From Microstegium vimineum (lineage: Eukaryota > Streptophyta > Magnoliopsida > Poales > Poaceae), in NCBI GenBank assembly GCA_022036555.1, contig CM039139.1:11608931-11672930 (forward strand): a stretch of 64,000 nt of DNA, written 5' to 3'. Position 1 is the stretch's first letter. Each line of letters opens with the position of its first letter. Made by a program: the position numbers and the translations under genes. The notes below the pieces were generated by a model. The model searched no databases. It was not told the origin of the DNA and saw only the letters and a list, made by a program, of their open reading frames with translations. Shown in pieces: positions 12,651 to 23,991 of the stretch.

Positions 12651-13451
12651 TGATTGGGAGTATGCTTCTCAGTCGATTGTACTGTACTTCTATATGCTGA
12701 CTGCATTAGTGTTTTCACCGTTGTCATTGCCTGAGATTGATCTTGGCTTAAAAAACCCATCATCGCTCTAGATCTTTTCATCTTGAATCTTTGATCAAAT
12801 GTTAACTGCCTAATAAAGGTAAAAATTGGAGAGGAAATTAACCACAGAATTAACAACTATTTATAATCAGTTAAACGGTCAAAGGAATAAATAAATAAAC
12901 TACTAAACGTAGTACTATAGTGGACATTGGAGATCAGGAGATTTACTGTACCTTGGCAACTTGCCGCAGTGGCGTTTGCCTCGCTCTTTGCCTGTGTGGG
13001 ACTCATCTCTGCGCTATGCTCAGCTTTGCGCCTTTGCCGGCTTGCTATGTACAACGAGATGAGATCGAGACGAGAGTCACCAGCAGCCAACATCGCACGG
13101 AGCCATGGAAAAGTCGATTCACAATCACAGAATAGAATAAATGTGACTCTTCATTTCCTTGCGTGTCCCATCCTAACAGAGGCCGACGACGCCGATGGAG
13201 GCGTCGATGGCTGCTGCGTGCGACAAGATGGGCTCCTGCACGAACTTGCGCACTCTCTCTGAACTAGTGGTGGGGAGCAAGGGAGGTCGGGGGAGGAATT
13301 GGGTCAAGCGAGGGAGGGAGGGGGCGAGCACATGACGCACCTGCTCCCGCGTGTCGTCGAAGAGGAGGGTGGACGAGGAAAAGAGACGCGCCGCGCCGCG
13401 CGGCGGAGGAGCGCCGGGAACCACCACTGCATCGTCGGTTGGAGGGGGCAT
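12650..13451 (-). pseudogene. Unidentified exon-like fragments beside the assembly gap
   Basis: Minus strand. An ATG at 13451 opens 37 codons (MPPPTDDAVVVPG...) ending at a consensus GAGCAG|GTGCGT donor (13341). A stretch from about 13256 to 13173 reads RVRKFVQEPILSHAAAIDAS and then stops. Further downstream, 13093-12955 is open and ends at a CCAAG|GTAC donor, and 12800-12655 (FKMKRSRAMMGFLSQDQSQA...) ends at CAAG|GTACTTC. The pattern looks like a small multi-exon gene or a transposon-captured gene fragment. I do not recognise the family, the exons cannot be joined without stops, and the 5' side runs into 100 N. Confidence 0.3.
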
Positions 13452-13470
13452 GGTCCCATGACTATTGCGA

Positions 13471-13570
13471 NNNNNNNNNNNNNNNNNNNNNNNNNNNNNN
13501 NNNNNNNNNNNNNNNNNNNNNNNNNNNNNNNNNNNNNNNNNNNNNNNNNNNNNNNNNNNNNNNNNNNNNN
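13471..13570. other. Assembly gap (100 N)
   Basis: Exactly 100 undetermined bases, the usual placeholder for a gap of unknown size. Any open frame across it is an artefact. Confidence 1.
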
Positions 13571-15951
13571 CGCCCAAAAAAGACCATTATTCAAAGAAAA
13601 ATCCACATCGCAGTCACGTAATAAGTCAAGTAAAAATCAAGTTCGAGAAACCATTTTTGAGGCACACCGTTGAACGAGCAACCAGAGCCGACTAGCTAGC
13701 TAGATGGCGGCAAATAGTACTGTAGCAAGCATTGTGGTCGGCGGTTTTGGTCTGTTGGATGCAGTCATGTGCACTCATGCGCAACAAATGTCCACCTGTC
13801 TGTAAGATCAGAGTCAAGTTCCACGCAAATCAACCTCAAATTAATGCAGGATGTACGGCGGCACTGTTTGGATGGGATTTAAGAATCCGGATTCTGAATA
13901 AAAATAGCTCTGGTTTTATTAATTTTACGTATAAAATTCTAGCCTGTTTAGATGGCATTCTATGCTAATAGGACTATAGGAGTCTCGATCCCCACAAGAA
14001 ACTTCACTTAGACTGATAACTGGATCTCAAACCGAGTATGTTAATAGGAGCTAGCCTAGCAAGAAGCTTCACCTAGAAGTCATTCATCGGTGCATCGAGA
14101 TGCTGACAAACAACTAGAGTACAAGTCTTCAACAACGCTTTGATAAAATCTAAACCGAGAACATCATATGTACACTAAGCACACCCTGCCAACTTGTAAT
14201 CTACTCTTAGATGGCTCTTACATAGTTCACAATCTCCCTTTATGTGTCTCATGCCTGGGGTGAAAGAGAAGCTCAAAATGAGCAAGGGAACCCACATAGT
14301 TAGATAAAAAGGCTCTGCTAACCATTGAAAAAAAATGACTCAGATGTAGACATAATTAAAATCATCAATATAGGGAGTTACATAGTCACAAAAGACCATA
14401 TGATGATCTTATACATGTTAGTTTTCTATCAGTAAGAAGGGAATATGTCAAAATATGGTCCACTATATAGTAAATAGGGTGTAGGGTCATCTATTGGGCA
14501 TCACATAGTCATAGTAGTTTATACAATGAACTCCGATACCTTGGCCAATTGACATGTAGTCAAGTCACGGCCTCACCGAATGATCATCTGTGTGTCACAT
14601 AGTAGAACCAGATTATATGCTGAAGGAGAAGGGTGAAATCGTCTTCTCCATGATAGCTCCGTTGAAGATGAGGACAACAACTTAGACGTCACCATCTTCA
14701 TCAACATGACGACATGGAGACTTTTATTTCCGGACGACGACATCGAAGCGAAGATGATGTCGCTACCATGGAATAATTTTTTCCAATCTTTTCTCCGTTT
14801 TGTTGTGGTTAGATCTGGCCACTGTGAAAGACTATAGAGAATAAATTTCATATTAGTCTTCCTTATTCTTTGGTGGCAGAAAAAAGAGGAAGAAAGACAC
14901 CAGAAAGAAGAAAAAGATCCTTAATTCCACCTACATGAATGTTGGTCGTCGTCTGTTGGGCATGTCATTTGACGTCTGTTTGCCTGTGCGGTCATCACAC
15001 TATAAAACAATTAACATGTTAAGTTTTGAGTTGTGATATTCACAGTGTGAGTACTATTTTATAATGTATAGTGTTTTATAATGTATTGATATACTTACGT
15101 TTCATATAATATAATTTTTGTTTTATCACAAAAAAAAAAACCAACTCCATGTGAACGAGGAGAGATAAAAGAATACAGTCAATAAGAGCATCTTCAAGAG
15201 TATTTCTAAAATTTACTATCTAAATCATCATCTAGGGAGTCATGTGAGTCAAAATTGTTCTTTATATCTTTACACTCTCCAATAGTTTTTCTATGTTTTG
15301 TGCACATTTAGCTAGCGAGAAATCTAAAATAAAGGATGTCTAAATTTAGAAATCCAATTAAAGAAACTATTGGGACACATTTTTATTAAAAATATTTGTT
15401 CCTAATAATTAGAAAGTATATATATAATAGTTTGCACGTACTCGACTACCCACCTAAATTATATAAAAATCAAAGGATATTTTATCAATGCAACTAAAAC
15501 CACAGACGAAAATTACATTACCATTCAGATAATCATATTATTCTCCAATGGATATATAAATATCTATACTAATTTAAATATACCAAAAAATGTTAATTAT
15601 ATTTAAGTACAAAACACAAAGTGTTATTGTTAAAAAAAAGTTTACTGTCCTACTTATCAGCTCGACTTATCAATTATGATATAATATTTTTTATCTTACA
15701 ATAAAATAGTAAAAAATAACATTAGTCACAGAAACGACCAGACTTATCTCTGCTAGTTCTGCATTGACAGATGGTTTTAAATGCCCATTGGCAGCAGCAA
15801 AGCAATGGATGTATTTTTTTAAATGCCCATAGTGACTCTATTCGTTTTTAAGCCAGTCACCATAAACAAATAACAGAATGCCCTTTAGCAATACGGTCAG
15901 ATCTGTCCAGCCAACATTCTACGGCACTCTACGAAAAATCTAGTTATATAA
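13571..15951. other. AT-rich intergenic DNA with MITE remnants
   Basis: No gene is supported. A fragment at about 13864-13960 starts CACTGTTTGGATGGGATT, a common start of grass MITEs. At 15188-15400 a single terminus reads TAAGAGCATCTTCAAGAGTA, a decayed relative of the GAGCATCTCCAAC ends seen elsewhere in this window. The remaining sequence is AT-rich without structure. Confidence 0.4.
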
Positions 15952-16314
15952 GAGCATCTCCAACGGTTTTGCATATTTTAATTGACAAATTTGACAGTTT
16001 GACAAGTCCCAAATAAATATAGCAAAGATAAAAAGAGTCAATCTCCAACGGTTTGGCAACACTGATTTGACAATTAAAAAAATTGACTTGACAATTACCA
16101 AAATTGTGAAAATTATTGCGGCGATTACCAAAATTGGTCGAGCGCGGAAAATGTCAAGCGCGATCCGCTAGGCATATATGCCAATCATTCCCAGGAAATT
16201 GCCAAGTTAACAAAAATGTAAAGCCTATTTGCCAAACCGTTGGATAGGAGTTTTTTAGATTTTTTTTAAAAAAACAAGAATGCAAAGCCATTTGCAAAAC
16301 CGTTGAAGATGCTC
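15952..16314. mobile_element. Tourist-type (PIF/Harbinger) MITE with TAA duplication
   Basis: The 363 bp element starts GAGCATCTCCAACGGTTTTG and ends CAAAACCGTTGAAGATGCTC, giving a terminal inverted repeat of about 20 bp with one mismatch. It is flanked on both sides by TAA (15949-15951 and 16315-16317), the 3 bp target of PIF/Harbinger elements. It is non-coding. Internal words such as TTGCCAAACCGTTGGA repeat the terminal motif. It lies about 0.85 kb upstream of the ceramide synthase start codon. Confidence 0.88.
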
Positions 16315-16599
16315 TAAGGTCATGTTTTCTTATCATGTGCATCCAAAACGTAAGCCAGCTATGCTTGATGCATACTCCTATATATATATAGTCCTATATC
16401 CATATATATCTATATATATTTTTATTGGAATGTATACCATATGTTCGATTAATAAGAAGAAGACAGCGCAACCAAAACACTTGTCAAGTGGCTATGGTTT
16501 TTTGAGCGATAATTTCTATATTGGAAAAAATATCATAACTTATATCTTATTTGGAAAGAAAAGCCAACAACATTCTTCGACAGTGTGACTGAGAGACCT

Positions 16600-17161
16600 G
16601 GCATTAAATCGAAGCAAGGCCCCCCCGTACGAGATCAGAGGGAGGCGGCCGGTTTGAATCGAATCTGCTCAAGCCGATCCAAAACGAGGAAACGCAACGG
16701 AAGCCGGGGAGAGACGGCAGGGCCGCAGGGGTGTGTACTGTGTGTAGTGAGAGAGGAGAGAGATCCAAATCTCCATCCCCACCAGCCACGCTCACGCACA
16801 TCGTCGTCCTCCTCCCTTCCCGGCTTCCCCGCTGCCCCACTCGCCTCGGGCGTGCGTGCGGGCGGGCGTACGCCTCACTACCCCTTCTCCTCCTGCCTGC
16901 ACGAGCGACTAGTAGAAATAGGCGCGCGTGCCGCCTCGGCCGCTCGCTCCTCGGTCCTCGGATTAATCCCCCTTCGCCACGACTCGTAGCCAGCCCTTCA
17001 CATTATCCGCGCGCGCGCGAGCGAGCGAGCGGCCGTAGCGTGTGGGTGGCGTCGCCGTGCGGACGCTCTCTTGGTGCCGGTGCGGGTGCGGGCCGCGTGA
17101 CGGTGCGTGTGCCGCCCGCGGGGAAGAGGTCGTTCTGTTGGTTGGTTGGTCCGCGGCGACG
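16600..17161 (+). promoter_or_regulatory. GC-rich 5' leader/promoter of the ceramide synthase gene
   Basis: The composition changes sharply from AT-rich to GC- and CT-rich at about 16600, as in grass promoters and 5' leaders. I find no ATG between 16600 and the start codon at 17162, so the leader is free of upstream starts. I see no clear TATA box and cannot place the transcription start. Confidence 0.45.
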
Positions 17162-20100
17162 ATGGCGGTCCGCGGCGGAGAGGCGGCCTCCGTCGCGCTC
17201 CTCTTCTCCCTCGCCTTCTTCTGCGCCCGCCTCCTGCTCGACCGCTTCGTCTACAAGGTATAATCTCCCCCCGTCCCGACACCGCCAGATTTACGCCGGT
17301 TTCCGCGAGATCTCTGGTCACCCCGGTTTCGCTCCCGCGCCCCAATGCTCCCCGTCGCGAGTCGCGACGTGGGCGCGGGCGCGGGGCGTGGTCTCCGCCG
17401 CTGCTCGTTGCATCTTCGTAACCGATCAGTCGATCCCGCTCATCCGGCGGGGGATCATCCGAGTGCGGGTGACGTAATGGTCCCCGACGCCTGTTTCCAA
17501 ATTGGAAACCGGTCGTTAATTGCGTTACTGGTGGCTGCTACTCTGTTGAGGATCAACGGTGCTGGCTTATAAGAGCTTGCGTTTCCGTTCTCATGCCCTG
17601 GGTGCGGTTTAAGCAGTAGTATGCTCTCGCAGTAGAGCATGGATCGATAACTTTGTCCTTATGCAAGGATTGCTTGCAATAGAACCTTGCACCTAAACGA
17701 ATCTACATCTGACATGGCTTGCCAATTGCATGATCTTTTCCTGAATTGCTGCAAGTCAGCTATATGTCTTATGTTTGTCTAGAAGGTTTGAGCCCGATAT
17801 AGGTGCTGATGTAAATAAGGTGAAAAGGTGCTGTATGTACAGTTTTTTTTCCCCTCTATACAAGGACAGTGGTACTCATATAGCTGTGCCCATATGTAAC
17901 CTCTTGATTATCTTGGCATCGAATCGTTTTCTAAAATTTCAGTGTGAATACATTTTGACATTACATGGCAGTTTAACTACACATCTTAACATTTCGCTAT
18001 GTTTCCAGCCATTGGCAGTCTACCTTTTCAACACCAAAGCTTCTAAGTTGATGAATGATGAGGCCAGGCAAGCAAAGATTGTCAAGTTCTCAGAGTCCAG
18101 TTGGAAACTTACCTACTATGCTTCTGTTCAAGCATGGGTCCTTATGATAATAATACAGGAACCATGGACATTGAATATGATGCAATACTTTGATGGCTGG
18201 CCGAATCAACCCATCGCGTGAGTGCATACTGTTTCCTCAATAAATTACTTAAATATACTAGTCCTGCTGGAGCATTTTCCCTTACTTTTGGTTTCTAGGT
18301 TTCGCTGTATAGTTACTGCAGGCTAGTTGGCATGTCCTATATCCAGTCTCTTTGAAGTTGAAGAGACAACACTTGACTATATCATTAGGATAAATTATCC
18401 TCCGAATGTTCTTAAAAGTATAGCCATTGGAAATTTCAAGGGCCTTTAAGTGCTTGGTTCGATTACTGTGGAAATCATCATTTGCTTGTTTATTGTTTAA
18501 GGCAACACATAAAATTGAATGTTACCAAAAAAAAAACCCATTTTTTTCATGCAACCATACCTATTTAGGATTTCACACTGCATGACTGCAACACCTGCAT
18601 GTTCTTACTCTTCCATTTTGATTGTTGCACTTGAAAAGTTGAAAGTAAGAACAATACGGAGTAGCTTATTTGTATAGCTCTATTCACACACTGTCGTTAT
18701 TTAATCTTCCATTTTTATGTAGTCAAAGGTGATATTGGAGCATGCCACATGCATACAATTTACAAACAAAATCTGTTAACATGCTACTGCCTTTTCATCA
18801 GTTCAGCATGGTTGTTTTCACAGCTTATGCATCTTGTATTTTTTATTGCTAAACCACTACCGGCTGTAAACATATAAATCATAAATGTAATCTTCAAGTT
18901 CACTTCTGTTTGCCATTTTTTTTGTACAAATGGCAGGGGCACATCTTGTGGCCTTCTGCTAACAATGGGTATACAAACTTTTGATCTGTACCATTCAATG
19001 CCAGCACTATCAAACACCTTGTCTTTGTTCCCATGCTGACTGAATGGTTTAGATTGGGGGTTGTCATTCTTACTTATTTCCAGAAGTGAAAGACACCCAG
19101 GCATATTACTCTGTGACCATTTAACATGTTCTCTGGAGCAAAGTGGTGATTTTTGCTCCCTCTAATGTATACTCTGCTTTCTCTCAGGTTCTCATTGATG
19201 CTTTTCTACATGTGCCAGTGTGGATTTTATATCTACAGCATCGGTGCTCTTGTTGCTTGGGAAACCCGCAGAAAAGATTTTGCTGTAATGATGTCTCATC
19301 ATGTAATAACATCTATTCTAATCGGAGTTTCATATCTGACCGGGTAAATCTTTTTCCGTGCACTTAATGATGTATTTGCACTTAACAACTTTATTCTCTC
19401 ATATTTTGGTGCTATCAATTTAGGGTCAACTGATCATATTGTGAATTTATGAGGATACAGCGTAATCAATTAGTTCATAACTTACAGAAGAATTCAAGGA
19501 TATTCTAAACTTAGATAATTGTTCAGATCTTTTGAGTAGTCAATATTTTCTAGAGTGAGAAAAGTGTGGTAGTTTGATTCCTCAAAATGTAATGATAAAC
19601 GGTTGGATCTAAGATTATATATACAATAGAAGAAAAGCGAACTCTCAATGGTAATGAGATGTAAAGGTAAGTATTGGCATCGGTTGATCTTGATGTAGCT
19701 CTGGTCCTTAATTTGGCCTTTCTCCCTTTAAGTCCAACTATGTACTCTAAGAGTACATTAGTTGTCTGATAATCTGTGTGCTTAGCTAGCATGGTATTAC
19801 CAGTTTTGCTTCCACCTCATTTTTTTGGGTATATTATGTGCTTCCGGTAGCCCGGTAGGCCTAGGGTATTGCTATTTTAAGACAATTAAAGTTATGCTCA
19901 CTTTCAGATTTCACCGAATTGGGACCATCATTCTCGCTCTTCATGATGCTAGTGATGTATTTCTTGAGACTGCCAAATTGTGCAAGTACACAGAAAAGGA
20001 GCTGGGGGCTAGCTTGTTTTTCGGTCTCTTCGCTATCTCCTGGCTTCTATTGCGTCTGATTTACTTCCCATTTTGGATAATCAAAGCCTCTAGGTTTGTT

Positions 20101-20739
20101 TGCTACTTCTCTTGTGATAACTTTCCGTTTCTGTAGTCTTGTAGTTTTAGACTTACTGTTGTTGCCGTTGCAATGCCAGCTATCATTCCATTGCATACAT
20201 GAGGAAGCTGGATGAATTTCCAACAGCTTTGTACTACGTCGTGAACACAATGCTTCTCACATTGCTTGTATTCCATGTGTACTGGGGGAAACTCATATGT
20301 TTGATGATAATGAGACAATTGAATAATAAAGGACAAGTTACAGATGATGTTCGATCTGGTAAGAGAATTTTCTTTGGTGGAATTACTTAAATGGTTGATT
20401 TGCATTGATCCATGAATCATAGATGTTATTTTGGGCACATCTTTCTTGAATGGTTGGTTTGCATTTAGACAATTTATTTTATTAAGACAGTATTTATATT
20501 TAGGTAAAAGAAGTAGAGTATCCTTATGACATCTGTGTTAATAACAGGCCCAGCATTTCTATTTTAGATTTTCTTATGGCAAAATGGATTGACGCACATT
20601 TTACGAGCTGTCATGTCATAATAATATAATAGCATAGATATGTGAACTTTCGTTGGATAGAAACCCTAGTGGTGAAGGCATGTGCATGAGTTCAACTTTT
20701 TTTTTTTGCTACAATGCAGACTCTGAGGATGAGGAGTAA
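17162..20739 (+). CDS. Ceramide synthase, LAG1/ASC1-like, TLC domain
   Basis: It acylates sphingoid bases with fatty acyl-CoA to make ceramide in the ER membrane; plant ASC1 homologues also give tolerance to AAL toxin and fumonisin. Exons are 17162-17257, 18009-18217, 19188-19343, 19908-20093, 20180-20358 and 20720-20739, all GT-AG, joining in phase to 281 residues, close to the shorter plant homologues. The Lag1/TLC region spans about residues 60-265. It contains FYMCQCGFYIYSIGALVAWE, the histidine pair of MMSHHVIT (H139-H140) and LHDASDVF (H166, D167, D170), the motifs required for catalysis. Several hydrophobic helices are evident, and the protein ends in acidic DSEDEE, as ASC1-like proteins do. 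The start is the first ATG after a clean GC-rich leader. The gene looks intact. Confidence 0.95.
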
Positions 20740-21100
20740 TGGGAAATTCATTCTTTGACATCTGCAACGCGTCATTTCTTCGTCAATACTTTTGTATGCC
20801 TGCTTCCAGAATTGATTGTTTTGATCTTGGTAAGTATCGGGCATGGATAGGAAAGTTTAATCTCTGTATATTGCCTTATGATATCAAACATGGCTAGACC
20901 GACGGTGGAACAGGTCATATACATGACGGGTATAGCTAGCAAGCTTACTTGAAGGTTCCTTCAAAAAATTTTGTTTCACCTTTTTTGATATGAGGAAAGA
21001 CATGAGAGGGCGTACAGCTTTTTCCTGAAGCTTGCAGAACCCCCTCTGTACCATGTTAAATATACTTCACCTGTGAGTAGATTTAGTTCTAATTGATGGT

Positions 21101-21106
21101 AATAAA
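21101..21106 (+). terminator. Candidate polyadenylation signal of the ceramide synthase gene
   Basis: AATAAA about 360 bases after the stop codon at 20739, in T-rich sequence. Plant signals are loose, so this is only the best-looking candidate. Confidence 0.3.
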
Positions 21107-22520
21107 TTGATTCTTTTTTATTGAGAGTAAATCTCGCTTGTATGTTAATGATCTATGTGATGCATTGAGCTTTATGCAGCTATATAATTTTTTGAATAGT
21201 TTTATCCCAATTCTACGCAATATGATAGAGGTATAGTTTAGATTCAATTTGGTTATGATATTATCTCAAATTATACTTCAATACTAGTCGAATAAAAAAT
21301 GAAATGTACTCTGCACTGATCGAATTCAATGGAGCAGTATTCATATTGACGTGTATGTTTAAAATTTAACGTAACTTATGTTTTGGGTATCTTTTAAATT
21401 TACCGTGACTTGCGTTTCTTCAGGGCTGAATCGATATTTACAATCTTTACTCCTATAAATGCAAGGAGGCTGAAATAATGTATTGAAAATGTCTGAAATC
21501 CAGCCTGATTGAAAAGATCAATATGGATGCTACTTTTTAGCAATGATGTGTGCGGATGGGCACCGACTGAAGTCATGGGTTGAGGTCATCCCTTTATGGG
21601 AATATACCCAAGCTGGTCCAACAAAAAAATGTGAAAAAAATCTGTCAATATATAAATACCTAAGCTTATTCATTTAACTTACCTGTCTTACTTATCAACT
21701 AATAATATTTTTTTCTCACAATAAAAAATAACTAAAATTAACTTATTAGCCGTAGAAAACTATCAGAGGAGAATGGACTCACCCCATGAAACCATGAGCT
21801 GAACAGTGGATGGACTTGCCCCTCCAGTGGCGTCGCATCTTGCCAAGCCTTCCGTCTTCTCCTTGTATGTGTGCCCACCTCCCTCCTTCGTGACCCCTCT
21901 GACATTCCCTTCAGGACTTTACTAGCACCTGCTTCCACCCTGACCTAAGCTCGTGCGCCTCCTTTCTTGGCATCATCTTTGTCACGTCGTCCCATTTCAT
22001 GAAGCTGCTGTTTTGTTTTGTATTTTTGCTAAATACCTATTTTTAAAATAGTTTCGTTGGTGAATCCGTTTTTCTTCCCTTCTCACAAAGATGAAGTGAG
22101 ATGAAGTTGAAAAAAAGTAGCTTATTTCATCTCTCTTTCTCTCTCATCCATGCATAAAGTTGTTGGTGAAGCTTTTTTCAAGCGTTTTTTTTTTTCAAAA
22201 TAGCTCAACTTCACCTAGAGAGTTACCCATGAAGCTATTTTCTAAAAAAAAAACAGTTTCGCTAGTAAAACAGAGTTGTGCCAAACATACCCTTAATTGC
22301 AAGCCACCGATAAGGGCAAGTTGTTGCGGCCTAGTATGTATGGGGTGAGTGAAAGCATCTAGGCTCCATTTGTGGAGATAATGGGATTTCAGTGACCGAT
22401 AAACACAAGTATGTGTAACTAAGTGTGTTTTGCAAGAAGTAACGTAATTAAATTAGTCACATTGAGAACCCAAGACTTGGTGTCTAATTCAATATGGAGC
22501 AAAGGGTGAACGTGAAGGTA
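21107..22520. other. Intergenic DNA between ceramide synthase and the nested transposons
   Basis: No gene is seen. A TTATCAACTAATAATATT...TCTCACAATAAAAAATAAC stretch near 21690-21770 is a decayed relative of the GGCTTATCAGCC repeat family seen at 40558 and 54234. The sequence at 22015-22280 contains short GAAGTTG/CAACTTC complementary words, probably another MITE remnant. Confidence 0.35.
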
Positions 22521-22745
22521 GAGCATCTCCAACAACTCCTCAAATCCACTTGGTATTCTTATTTTTTTGGAAAAAACACAAAAACACCTCTCCAACAACT
22601 CCTTAAATCTACTTGGTATATTTACCAACTTGGTAAACATCGCCCCGGACTTGGTAAATCTCCGCACTCGTTAGCAACTTGGTAAATCTTTCACATTCCC
22701 TCTTGTGCCAGCGTGGCATCTCCCACGCGCGCCAGGACAGGGACC

Positions 22746-22750
22746 GTTGG
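22746..22750. repeat. Target-site duplication, left copy (GTTGG)
   Basis: GTTGG directly precedes the TGTCGGG start of the 5' LTR and recurs directly after the ACCGACA end of the 3' LTR (38578-38582). Confidence 0.85.
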
Positions 22751-23931
22751 TGTCGGGTACGAAGGTAAGGGGTACCCTAAACCCTTCGACAAATTAACGC
22801 TAAACATAGCAACCATTTTTAAGGCAAGGATTGGCCCGCTACTCGGTGAGACGCGGCCCATCAATCGAGGGCCCCTTCTACACCAACTACGGCAACAAGC
22901 CACGGGCCAGCTCCACCTCGACGACGGACGAGGGGACGAGCGAACGACCCCCAGCTCCACCTCGACGACGGACGAGGGGTCGAACGATCGACCCCCCGAC
23001 CTCTACCTCGACTTCAACCTCTCGGAACCCGTCGACGCCTCGACCTCTACCTCGGCCAGGGGTCGAGCGGACGACCCTCGAACGAGGGCTCGATTAACCC
23101 AACTGCTCCGGCATGGGTTAAAGTGAACCCACCTAACGACATGGGCGCCCGCGTCTACTGTCAAATCCGCCAACTCCTCGTCAGGTCCCCGATTCCTGTC
23201 AACTGTGCCGCCACTGTCGCCACTACGCGAGTACGGACTCCAACAGTACCCCTCGGAAAGTGAACAGTGCGACCCTCGACGACGACTTCGGGAACGCGAC
23301 GGAGTCACACGGGGCTCGACCCCCTCCCTCGACCGAGGGGCTCGACCCCCTCCTCTTTAACAACTCCGGTACGGAAGCCGTCCCATCCGCTCCGTCTCGC
23401 TTCGGCCGTGGGACTCGTGCCCGCCTGCGGACACTGCACTGCGACGACTTCTACTGCCGTCACGACCGGGGACGCCTGAAGGACGGGAAAACCATGCCGC
23501 GACAGTGCTCAACGTCTCCACCAACACTGTGCCACGGATACGCCGCCCATACTGCTACAGTTAGGGCCCTGTACCCTCGGACCTCCCCTTGGTCTATAAA
23601 AGGGGACGCCGAGGTAGAGTATAGGGGACTTCGGGGGAGCTCTCGATCAGCTCCTACTTCTTCGGGGACTTTAGTCCACACACCACACACCCCGCCACTC
23701 GATCGACCCCTCGGGTGGCCGACTCCGTGTAACACAGCTTGTACCCCCCCTGTACGAGCACGCTTTGGGTGCGAGATAATACAAGTCATCCTCCCCCCGC
23801 TGGACGTAGGGCCTTCTTTGCCCGAACCAGGATAAATCTTGTGTCCATCTTGCATCACGTCTGAGAGAGGGAGCACACGATATACAAATTTACTCGTTGG
23901 TGGTCTTGACCCCCGGGTCATAACACCGACA
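22751..23931 (+). repeat. 5' LTR of the gypsy element
   Basis: 1181 bp, starting TGTCGGGTAC and ending ACACCGACA. An internal duplication of the phrase AGCTCCACCTCGACGACGGA begins near 22910 and 22950. A TATA box (TATAAAAGGG) at 23595 marks the probable promoter. Confidence 0.97.
23595..23604 (+). promoter_or_regulatory. TATA box in the 5' LTR
   Basis: TATAAAAGGG preceded by CCCCTTGGTC. The same box is at 38240 in the 3' LTR. Transcription would start about 30 bases downstream, near 23630, which would define the U3/R border. Confidence 0.7.
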
Positions 23932-23953
23932 GTTGGCGCGCCAGGTAGGGGGA
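23932..23953 (+). other. Primer-binding site region
   Basis: Immediately after the LTR end (CCGACA) comes GTTGGCGCGCCAGGTAGGGG, in the position and with the TGGCG-type start of a tRNA primer-binding site. I did not assign the tRNA species. Confidence 0.6.
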
Positions 23954-23991
23954 TTCGCGTGTCGATCAACTCCGAACTACTCTCTCAGATG

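Noticed and set aside
13173..13673. Open frames running through the N gap
   Set aside because: They exist only because undetermined bases carry no stops.
16731..17477. 248-codon plus-strand frame over the ceramide synthase leader and exon 1
   Set aside because: It begins at a non-ATG codon, is in a different frame from the TLC gene, and follows GC-rich composition.
23260..23835. 191-codon frame within the 5' LTR, repeated in the 3' LTR at 37872-38510
   Set aside because: LTRs are non-coding; the frame is a result of GC-rich composition and low stop density.
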